A stretch of DNA of 16,535 nucleotides. Origin: an uncultured Blautia sp. (GTDB lineage Bacteria > Bacillota > Clostridia > Lachnospirales > Lachnospiraceae). A program made the position numbers and the translations under genes. The notes under the pieces are model-generated. The model was not told the DNA's origin. It ran no database searches and saw only the letters and a program-made list of their open reading frames with translations. Shown one piece after another: positions 1 through 6,625 of this stretch (its first letter is position 1; each line of letters starts with the position of its first letter). The stretch covers positions 1 to 16,535 of the forward strand of contig CABSEJ010000063.1 in the NCBI GenBank assembly GCA_902476765.1. Direction: 5' to 3'.

Positions 1-47
1 CGGCAAAGCTGCTCATGAGTTTCGGTGTTTTGTGTATGTGGTTTTGA
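1..47 (+). other. Possible 3' end of an upstream gene (partial, uncertain)
   Basis: The window begins just before a terminator, so the last codons of an upstream plus-strand gene may be present. Two frames are open from the edge. One reads AKLLMSFGVLCMWF and stops at 45-47; its hydrophobic make-up would suit the end of a membrane protein. The other runs 26 codons and stops at 80-82, directly against the terminator stem. I cannot decide between them and do not recognise the protein. Confidence 0.25.
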
Positions 48-78
48 AGGTATATGTATTTAATAAGATTATGAGAAT

Positions 79-108
79 TTAACCGGTTGGTATTCCAGCC
101 GGTTTTTT
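79..108 (+). terminator. Rho-independent terminator of the upstream unit
   Basis: AACCGGTTGG (81-90) pairs with CCAGCCGGTT (95-104) around the loop TATT. This gives a 10-bp stem with one G-U pair, followed by a run of T. It separates whatever lies to the left from the kinase gene. Confidence 0.85.
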
Positions 109-190
109 GTTATTGGACCAATTTGTTAGGCAATAGAAACTACAAGGATGATTATTCATAAATTTGGAAATTTTCTTCTTTTATTTTGTA

Positions 191-219
191 TTGCTGTATC
201 AGTGCAGACTATGTATAAT
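191..219 (+). promoter_or_regulatory. Sigma-A-type promoter of the two-component genes
   Basis: TTGCTG (191-196) and a perfect TATAAT (214-219) are separated by 17 bases, and lie 36 bases before the kinase start. The remaining leader (109-190) is AT-rich. It holds the short palindrome ATTGGACCAAT (112-122) and ATGATTATTCA (148-158), an 11-mer found again at the promoter of the transport operon. Confidence 0.7.
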
Positions 220-254
220 AAAAAAATCAAAATAAAACATAAAGGAGCCTTTCT

Positions 255-2009
255 ATGTGGAAAAAACTGGGGAGGAGTTTAAGAAGTAGGATATTTTTTA
301 GCGTTGCCATTTTTGTAGTGATACCTTTGATTGCAGTTATGGGGATAATATGGAAGAAGACTAGTGACCAGATGCTGCAGAGGCAAATTGAGACATATAA
401 AGAAAACATATTGTATATGTCACGTCTGTGCGATAGTATTTTTGATGATATAAAAAGCCAATCTCTTTTAATTTATAACGATGAAAAGATTATGGAAATC
501 CTAAAAAAGGGAAAGGAAATTAGCGAGGAAGAACAGAAACTGCTGAATAGTAAAATCAGTACAATTTTTTATAGCAGTGACGATATTGAATCTCTTGCCT
601 TTTATGTGGAAAAATTAAATCTTATTATCTATCGAAAAAGGAATGAAAGTAACCGGTTTTATAGAATACAGGACAAGACGGAGCTTGCAAATTATTTTGT
701 CAATGAGATAGAATCGGAGGAGATACAGTATCGGATAAATACCATTAAGAATAAGGAAAGTCATGAGTTTGAAACCATATTGCATCAAAATATACTAGAT
801 TTGGATTACAAACCTTTGGCCCATATGGAGATAATATATAATCAGGGTATATTTGACCCTTTGTTTTCGTTACCAGAAAAGGATGGAACAACCGGAAACT
901 TTGTCTTTGATGATAAAGGACAGCTCCTATATGAAGAGAACAAGGAAGAGTTTTCAGAAGAACTTATGATGGCCATTCGAGATTCTGCACAGGGCGTTTC
1001 ATATCAAAATGAAAAAAAGCCTTATGTAATTATTAAACAGAGTATGGAAGAGTTTCCGTACGATGTGGTAAAGTGTATTTCTCTTCAAGGAGTTATGGAC
1101 GAATTAGCTCCGTATCGAAATGGACTGGTTGTGGTATTCCTTTTGGTGTTTATAATTATCGCAGTGCTGGCGCTGATACTTTCAGGACTCGTTAGAAAAC
1201 CGATTAAGAGATTTACCCAGTCCATCGTACATTTTAGAAATTCTAGGGAAAATATTGTACCTAAGGTTCAGCCGGAGATTCAGGAGATGGAAGAACTGGC
1301 AGAGGAATTTTCCGGAATGATGCGGGAGATTAATCAGTTAATTGAAGAAAAAAGTGAGGCACGTTATAAGGAAAAAAAGGCATATTTAATGATGCTCACA
1401 GTTCAGATAAATCCTCATTTTCTGTACAATGCTTTACAGACATTGCAGCTTATGGCATTAAAACGCAAAGCCTTTGAAATAAATGCAATGCTTATATCTT
1501 TGGGGAAAATTCTTCGCTATAGTCTGAATTGGCAGCAAGGAGAAGTTTCTCTGGAAACAGAGTTGGAAAATGCTTTAGAATATCTGAATATCCAGAAGTT
1601 TCGATATGTGGACGAGTTGGAGCTACAGACTGAGCTTCCTGAAAAGATGCCGGATTGTATGATTCCTAAAATGATTCTACAGCCACTGGTTGAGAATTGC
1701 TTTGTACATGGATTTAAAGGAAAGGCAGGGGAGTTTCGGATAAGACTTTCTGTGTACAGGGAAAAAGGGCGAATTTATATAGAGGTGAGTGATAATGGAA
1801 AGGGAATGGAAAAGAATGCGGTAGAGGATATGAACTACAGAATGGAAAGTGGCGAATATGACCCGGCGTCAGAGCATACAGGATTGTTGAGTGTGAATTA
1901 TCGTTTGAAAGAGAAGTATCCACGTTCATCTATTCGTATAGAACAAGGCCAGTGGTTTTGTGTAAGAATAACTATACTGGGAGGCTGCGATGAAGTTTCT
2001 GATTATTGA
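255..2009 (+). CDS. YesM-type sensor histidine kinase
   Basis: This is a membrane sensor kinase that should autophosphorylate on histidine in response to an extracytoplasmic signal and pass the phosphate to the regulator encoded next. A first membrane segment lies at about residues 13-34, a long extracytoplasmic sensor region follows to about 290, and a second segment spans about 292-313, leading into a HAMP-like linker. The His_kinase core (PF06580-like) has the motif QINPHFLYN with the phosphoacceptor at His388. The ATPase part shows the N box QPLVENCFVHG (Asn481), DNGKGM (Asp513) and a late TGLLSVNYRL segment. At 584 residues the length is normal for YesM proteins. The ATG at 255 has AAAGGAG at 241-247 in front of it. 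The last 20 bases overlap the regulator gene. Pairing with a sugar operon suggests oligosaccharide sensing, possibly through the binding protein, but the ligand is unknown. Confidence 0.93.
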   Translation: MWKKLGRSLRSRIFFSVAIFVVIPLIAVMGIIWKKTSDQMLQRQIETYKENILYMSRLCDSIFDDIKSQSLLIYNDEKIMEILKKGKEISEEEQKLLNSKISTIFYSSDDIESLAFYVEKLNLIIYRKRNESNRFYRIQDKTELANYFVNEIESEEIQYRINTIKNKESHEFETILHQNILDLDYKPLAHMEIIYNQGIFDPLFSLPEKDGTTGNFVFDDKGQLLYEENKEEFSEELMMAIRDSAQGVSYQNEKKPYVIIKQSMEEFPYDVVKCISLQGVMDELAPYRNGLVVVFLLVFIIIAVLALILSGLVRKPIKRFTQSIVHFRNSRENIVPKVQPEIQEMEELAEEFSGMMREINQLIEEKSEARYKEKKAYLMMLTVQINPHFLYNALQTLQLMALKRKAFEINAMLISLGKILRYSLNWQQGEVSLETELENALEYLNIQKFRYVDELELQTELPEKMPDCMIPKMILQPLVENCFVHGFKGKAGEFRIRLSVYREKGRIYIEVSDNGKGMEKNAVEDMNYRMESGEYDPASEHTGLLSVNYRLKEKYPRSSIRIEQGQWFCVRITILGGCDEVSDY

Positions 2010-3453
2010 TGATGAGATTAGCACAAGAGAGAGTATAAAAATTCTGGGAAATCTTGGAGCCAATGAAGGAGACGAGGTCTATGAAGCAAAAAACGGAATG
2101 GAAGGATTCCAGATGATAGAAGAGCTATTGCCGGACGTCGTTTTTCTTGACATGAATATGCCAGTGATGGATGGAGCCGATTTATTGAATCTTGTTGATG
2201 AAAAACGCCATCCATTTAAGGTAATCATTGTTAGTGGCTATACGGATTTTAAATATACGAAAGCTGCCGTAATGAAAAAGTATGTGATAGACTATATTCA
2301 AAAGCCTATTGACGAGAAGCAGCTGCGAGAAGCAATTGAGAAGGCTACCGGGAGAAGAGTAGAAGATAATGAAACGGTAAATGAAAAGATAAAAAATAAA
2401 AGAGATGGGGTAGTTTTTGGTATATTTATAGAAGATTTTGAAGAAATTCTGAAGAAAAATTATAATGGCTCCGTAGAGTTATTTCAATATTTTCTTATGT
2501 GCCAGACAGAGTACCAAATGGGTGAAGTAGTGCCATGTGAACGAAAAGAAGAGATTTGCCCCTATGCTTTTTTCTTTGAGGGACGTCGGGAAGCGAGCTA
2601 TAAGGTTCAGGCGGCATTAAAGAGTTTGGTGAAAAAGTTGGCTCAGAGGTACAAGATACAGGCATATACGATTTACTGCATAAGAGACGGGGAAGAAATG
2701 CGCAAGGTTTATATGAAGTTATGCGAATGTCTGAACTATACAGTGTTGACGGAAACGCACAGGGTTGCTGAGTTAGGTGAAGTGCAGCCACTGCGGGAAC
2801 GAAAGCTGGAAACTGGATGGTGGGCGGCAGAACTCATCTCCTGTGCGAAGAATCGTAATAGAGAAGGCTTTAATAATATTTTAGAGCAGTTGTTCAATGG
2901 GAAGGAATGGACAGAATTTGGTACTATTTATGAACGAAAAATATTTATTTCAAGTCTTCTGTATGAAACAGGGAAACGTCTGGGAGATAAGGGGATTCAG
3001 TACCAGAAGATGACGGCACGCAGAATGGAAGCATTATATTCTGGTCGGCAAATGTTTACAGAAGGTTTTAGCAGACAGTGGATGCAAGACTTTATGGAGG
3101 AGATATGGGAACTACTTGGGAGGGAACAGATGGAGATTCCCGAAAAGCTTAGAGAAATCCTTATATATATTCAAGAAAATTATTATAGAAAAATCAGTCT
3201 TTCGGATGTGGCAGACCGATTTTTCTTTAATCCCTCTACTGTGAGTAGAATGTTTGTAAAGAATTTGGGTATTAATTATATTGAATATTTGAATTCACTG
3301 CGTTTGGAAAAAGCAAAAGAAATGCTAGAAACGTCTTACAGCAGCATAGCAGAAGTTGCAGAACGTACCGGTTTTGAGAATACCAGTTATTTTAGCCGAC
3401 AGTTCAAGAAAAAATACGGAGTTAGTCCTCAGGAATACAGAAAAAGTAAATGA
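1990..3453 (+). CDS. YesN-type response regulator, AraC family
   Basis: This is the cognate response regulator, a cytoplasmic transcription factor. The N-terminal receiver domain (about 1-120) has the acidic pair Asp7/Asp8, the phosphorylation site Asp54 in FLDMNMPVMDG, Ser82 in IVSGYTDF and Lys105 before Pro. A middle region of about 260 residues has no motif I recognise, which is usual for YesN proteins. The last 100 residues form an AraC-type double helix-turn-helix; ISLSDVADRFFFNPSTVSR and IAEVAERTGFENTSYFSRQF mark the two recognition units. The ATG lies inside the end of the kinase gene in another frame, with GGGAGG at 1979-1984, so translation is coupled. The gene ends at a strong terminator, and its probable target, the repeat-bearing promoter at 3531-3595, begins right after. 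An activator role is inferred from the family and the position. Confidence 0.93.
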   Translation: MKFLIIDDEISTRESIKILGNLGANEGDEVYEAKNGMEGFQMIEELLPDVVFLDMNMPVMDGADLLNLVDEKRHPFKVIIVSGYTDFKYTKAAVMKKYVIDYIQKPIDEKQLREAIEKATGRRVEDNETVNEKIKNKRDGVVFGIFIEDFEEILKKNYNGSVELFQYFLMCQTEYQMGEVVPCERKEEICPYAFFFEGRREASYKVQAALKSLVKKLAQRYKIQAYTIYCIRDGEEMRKVYMKLCECLNYTVLTETHRVAELGEVQPLRERKLETGWWAAELISCAKNRNREGFNNILEQLFNGKEWTEFGTIYERKIFISSLLYETGKRLGDKGIQYQKMTARRMEALYSGRQMFTEGFSRQWMQDFMEEIWELLGREQMEIPEKLREILIYIQENYYRKISLSDVADRFFFNPSTVSRMFVKNLGINYIEYLNSLRLEKAKEMLETSYSSIAEVAERTGFENTSYFSRQFKKKYGVSPQEYRKSK

Positions 3454-3499
3454 AAAAAGGTTATTCTGATGAAAAGATACAGCAGAATAGCCTTTTTTT
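3453..3499 (+). terminator. Rho-independent terminator after the response regulator
   Basis: A 16-bp stem (3453-3468 with 3483-3498, one G-U pair) built on GGTTATTCTG / CAGAATAGCC encloses a 14-base loop and ends in seven T. The A-run on the left arm could also serve as the T-run of a terminator on the minus strand. It insulates the two-component genes from the transport operon. Confidence 0.9.
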
Positions 3500-3530
3500 A
3501 TGTTAATATATGCAAAAAAACGGATTGGCA

Positions 3531-3560
3531 GGTCAAAAAAATACAAATGATGGTCAAAAA
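3531..3560 (+). promoter_or_regulatory. Tandem GGTCAAAAA repeats, candidate operator for the AraC-type regulator
   Basis: GGTCAAAAA occurs at 3531-3539 and again at 3552-3560. The start-to-start distance is 21 bp, two helical turns. The downstream copy ends six bases before the likely -35 element. AraC-type domains usually bind tandem direct half-sites on one face of the helix just upstream of, or abutting, -35, so this is a good candidate site. Binding by the neighbouring regulator is inferred. Confidence 0.55.
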
Positions 3561-3566
3561 TGATTA

Positions 3567-3595
3567 TTCAAAAGGAAAATAAGAGTCAGTATTAT
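3567..3595 (+). promoter_or_regulatory. Probable promoter of the sugar transport/hydrolase operon
   Basis: TTCAAA (3567-3572) and TATTAT (3590-3595) are separated by 17 bases. An alternative -10, TATACT, lies at 3601-3606 with a poor -35. The weak -35 fits a promoter that needs an activator bound just upstream. Confidence 0.5.
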
Positions 3596-3638
3596 ATATC
3601 TATACTAAATCAAAAAAATAGAGGAGGTTTTTAATGTT

Positions 3639-4886
3639 ATGAGAAAAAGGAAGATGGCGGCATGGACGATGGCAGCGGTTATAGCTGGAGGATTATTGGC
3701 AGGATGTGGTGAAGAGACAGTGCAAGAAAATACAGGAAAAGAAAAGACAGAAGTTACATTTTTTCATTACCTGGAGCAGTATCAGAGTCAGTTTGATAAA
3801 ATGGTTGAGTTGTATGCTGAGGCAAATCCTGATGTAGAGTTAAAGGTGGAATGTATTGGCTCTGATTACGATAAAATTTTGCAGACAAGAGTTGCGTCGG
3901 GAGAGGTTCCGGATATTTTTATCAGCGGTCCTTATATGAAGAACCAGCAGTACGAATCTGTAAGCTATGATTTGAGTGATGAGGAATTTTTAGACAGTGT
4001 GGAAATCGGAGCAGAGTTTCGGGCATCGGATGGAAGACAGCTTGCTGTTCCGTTTATCAGTCAGGCATGGGGAATTCTGTATAATGAAGAAGTATTTGAC
4101 GAAGCAGGAATCACAAAAGCACCGGAAACACTGTCGGAACTGGAAGAAATCTGTAAAAAAATACAGGATGCCGGGCATATACCTTTTGCCATGGGATATA
4201 AGACGGATTATGTAAAAAAACAGCTCTTCGGTTTTACTTATGGTGTGGATGAGAATTACGAGCAAAACATCTCACAGCTGGAGAATAAAGAAAAAGAGTT
4301 AAAGGATTTCGAATTTATAGGAAAAATTTTTGACGGAGCGGCTTTGATAGGACAGTATTTGCAGCCAAATCCGTTTAATGACGATTTTGCTACTGCAGGC
4401 GCAAAACTTGGCACAGGAGAGGCTGCGATGATGGTCTGCGGCGACCAGATTGTGTTAAATGCACAGAAAGCAAATCCCGACTGCAATATTGGCATTATGC
4501 CATATCCGCTTAGTGAAGACCCGAAAGACGCAAAACTTTATACCTGCGCATCTGCTGGTATCCATGTGAGCAAAGACTCTAAGAATCTTGAGGAAGCATT
4601 AAAATTTGTAGAGTGGATGGTCACCTCAGAGGAAGCAAGGGAATGGCTGTCTAACGATGTTAAATCTCTCTCTGCTATTGAGGGAGTAATGCCGAAGGAT
4701 TCTCTGGCCATGGAGGATGCACAGAAATATATTGACGAAGGGAAAACTTCCGCATGGGCCAGCAATTTGTTCCCACAGGGTGTGGAAACAGAACTTATGC
4801 CAGCAATGGATAAATTTTTATTGGGTGACATTACAAAAGAGGAAGCCATCCAAGAAATGAGTGAAGCCTGGAAGGCATTTGAATAA
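3639..4886 (+). CDS. ABC transporter sugar-binding lipoprotein (family 1)
   Basis: This is an extracellular solute-binding protein anchored to the membrane by lipid, which captures a carbohydrate and delivers it to the permease pair encoded next. The N-terminus is a lipoprotein signal: basic MRKRK, a hydrophobic stretch, then LLAGC with the lipid-modified Cys at residue 23. The mature part has the family-1 pattern, with an early VTFFHYLEQYQ strand, a FDKMVELYAEANPDVELK segment and the C-terminal LLGDITKEEAIQEMSEAW. At 415 residues the length is typical. GAGGAGG at 3621-3627 precedes the start. An in-frame-terminated ATG at 3634 lies closer to this ribosome site, but only the ATG at 3639 opens the gene. 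It is the first gene of the operon. Substrate is not readable from the sequence; the downstream hydrolases point to an alpha-linked oligosaccharide containing mannose. Confidence 0.93.
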   Translation: MRKRKMAAWTMAAVIAGGLLAGCGEETVQENTGKEKTEVTFFHYLEQYQSQFDKMVELYAEANPDVELKVECIGSDYDKILQTRVASGEVPDIFISGPYMKNQQYESVSYDLSDEEFLDSVEIGAEFRASDGRQLAVPFISQAWGILYNEEVFDEAGITKAPETLSELEEICKKIQDAGHIPFAMGYKTDYVKKQLFGFTYGVDENYEQNISQLENKEKELKDFEFIGKIFDGAALIGQYLQPNPFNDDFATAGAKLGTGEAAMMVCGDQIVLNAQKANPDCNIGIMPYPLSEDPKDAKLYTCASAGIHVSKDSKNLEEALKFVEWMVTSEEAREWLSNDVKSLSAIEGVMPKDSLAMEDAQKYIDEGKTSAWASNLFPQGVETELMPAMDKFLLGDITKEEAIQEMSEAWKAFE

Positions 4887-4918
4887 CACAGGCAATGCAG
4901 AAAAATTGGGAGTAAGTT

Positions 4919-5803
4919 ATGAAAAAAAGAATTATAGGTAAAAGGGAAAACTTCTGGTTAATGGTTTTTGTTTTGCCGGCACTGGTGTTGTTTAGCATTT
5001 TTGTGGTATACCCGTTTATCAGCGGAGTTCACTATTCCTTTTATGACTGGGACGGTATCAGTCCTGAGAAGCTGTATGTGGGTATGGAAAACTATAAAAA
5101 GCTATTTACAGACAAGCATTTTTTGGATGCGCTGTGGTTTACGGTGAAATTTACTGTTTTGACAGTTATTACGCAAAATCTTGGAGCTCTGCTTATTGCC
5201 AGTCTCCTGGACAGTGTTAAGCGATTTCAAGGTTTTCTAAGGGGTGTATTCTTTATACCTAATGTCTTATCAGGTGTAATTGTGGCGTTTATCTGGGGAT
5301 TTATTTTTACAAAGGTACTTCCGGCAATAGGAGAGGGTACAGGACTGAGCTTTTTGAATGTAAGCTGGTTCAGCCAGTCTCAGACCGCTTTTTGGTCTAC
5401 AATTATCGTGTCTTTCTGGTTGGGAACCGGGTATCTGACAGTGGTGTACCTGGCAGGCCTGAGCACCGTGGACACCAATGTAATTGAATCAGCAAAATTG
5501 GACGGGGTAAATCCCGTCCAGATGCTGTTCCGCATAAAGGTGCCACTGATTTGGCCGTCCATTATCGTGGGGTTATTTCTGATTACTATGAACGGGTTGA
5601 AACAGTTTGAGATTGTGTTTCTTATGACTGGCGGCGGTCCCTATCGTTCAACGGAAACTTTGGCTTTGCTCAGCTATAATACGGCATATCAGAAAAATAA
5701 TTTCGGACAGGCGACCGCTCAGGCTATCATTCTTTTTGCCTTGGTAGCAGTGGTAACAAGTATTCAGCTGGCTGTGTTGAAGCGAAAGGAGGTGGAAGGT
5801 TGA
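4919..5803 (+). CDS. Carbohydrate ABC permease, MalF/UgpA type
   Basis: This is one of the two membrane subunits that form the sugar channel. It has six predicted membrane segments, the first at about residues 14-35. The cytoplasmic EAA loop that docks the ATPase is seen as ESAKLDG (190-196), followed by RIKVPLIWPSI. At 294 residues it is a normal MalF/UgpA-type subunit without the large extra loop of E. coli MalF. The gene starts 32 bases after the binding-protein gene with GGGAG at 4908-4912. Its stop codon shares one base with the ATG of the second permease. No ATPase gene follows, so an ATPase from elsewhere in the genome must complete the transporter. Confidence 0.93.
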   Translation: MKKRIIGKRENFWLMVFVLPALVLFSIFVVYPFISGVHYSFYDWDGISPEKLYVGMENYKKLFTDKHFLDALWFTVKFTVLTVITQNLGALLIASLLDSVKRFQGFLRGVFFIPNVLSGVIVAFIWGFIFTKVLPAIGEGTGLSFLNVSWFSQSQTAFWSTIIVSFWLGTGYLTVVYLAGLSTVDTNVIESAKLDGVNPVQMLFRIKVPLIWPSIIVGLFLITMNGLKQFEIVFLMTGGGPYRSTETLALLSYNTAYQKNNFGQATAQAIILFALVAVVTSIQLAVLKRKEVEG

Positions 5804-6621
5804 TGAAAAAGAAAGGTAGATTGGTTCTGCTGGTAACGATTTTGCTTGCAGTTTTGTTTGCGGCACCTATTTATTTGATTGTAATAAATGCTTTTAAGAC
5901 TTACGGTGATATATTTGCAGACCCTATTAAATTTCCGCTTCATCCCACCTTTGAAAACTTTATCAATGTCTGGAAACAGGCAGATTTTATCCGGTATTTT
6001 GTCAATACAGTAATTTCCACAGCTTTTGGCCTTGCAGTGGTTGTGACGGTAAGTGCGCTTGCATCTTATAAATTGTCAAGAACAAAGACAAAGCTCAGCC
6101 AAATATTGTTTTTCTACTTTACGATTTCTATGCTTCTGCCCTTTGAAGTTATCATGCTGCCGCTGGTGCAGCTGCTGAAGAACTGGAATATGCTGAACAA
6201 TTTGTTGTCCCTGGGACTTATTGAAGCGTGTACAAAGACGGCATTTTCTATATTTCTGTACCATGGTTTTATAAAAACGATTCCGGTGCAGTTGGATGAG
6301 GCGGCGAGAATTGACGGCTGTGGAGAAATCCGATTGTTTGTAAATATTATATTTCCATTGCTGAAGCCGATTACTTCTACTGTTATTGTGCTGAATATAT
6401 TAACCTTCTGGAATTCCTTTCTGCTTCCCCTTCTTATTTTAACGAAAGAGGAGGTGAAAACGCTTCCGCTCTTTGCCTATAGTTTTATCGGGCAATATAG
6501 CAGCAATTATGATTTGCAGCTTCCGGCAGTTATTCTGACCGGAATTCCACTGGTTATTTTTTATCTTATTATGCAGAAGAATATTGTAAAGGGCCTGACG
6601 GCAGGCAGCGTGAAAGGATAG
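5803..6621 (+). CDS. Carbohydrate ABC permease, MalG/LacG type
   Basis: This is the second membrane subunit of the sugar importer. Six hydrophobic segments are visible, the first at about residues 7-27. The EAA loop is EAARIDG (166-172), followed by VNIIFPLLKP. I start the gene at the ATG at 5803, whose A is the last base of the preceding stop (TGATG), giving 272 residues. A TTG one codon upstream (5800) is also possible, since the near-perfect ribosome site AAAGGAGGTG (5785-5794) lies 5 bases before the TTG and 8 before the ATG. The protein differs by only one residue either way. The overlap implies translational coupling that keeps the two permeases in equal amounts. Confidence 0.93.
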   Translation: MKKKGRLVLLVTILLAVLFAAPIYLIVINAFKTYGDIFADPIKFPLHPTFENFINVWKQADFIRYFVNTVISTAFGLAVVVTVSALASYKLSRTKTKLSQILFFYFTISMLLPFEVIMLPLVQLLKNWNMLNNLLSLGLIEACTKTAFSIFLYHGFIKTIPVQLDEAARIDGCGEIRLFVNIIFPLLKPITSTVIVLNILTFWNSFLLPLLILTKEEVKTLPLFAYSFIGQYSSNYDLQLPAVILTGIPLVIFYLIMQKNIVKGLTAGSVKG

Positions 6622-6625
6622 GATT

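Noticed and set aside
112..122. ATTGGACCAAT palindrome upstream of the kinase gene
   Set aside because: It is short, and a single 11-base palindrome in AT-rich DNA is easily expected by chance; kept only as a note in the promoter entry.
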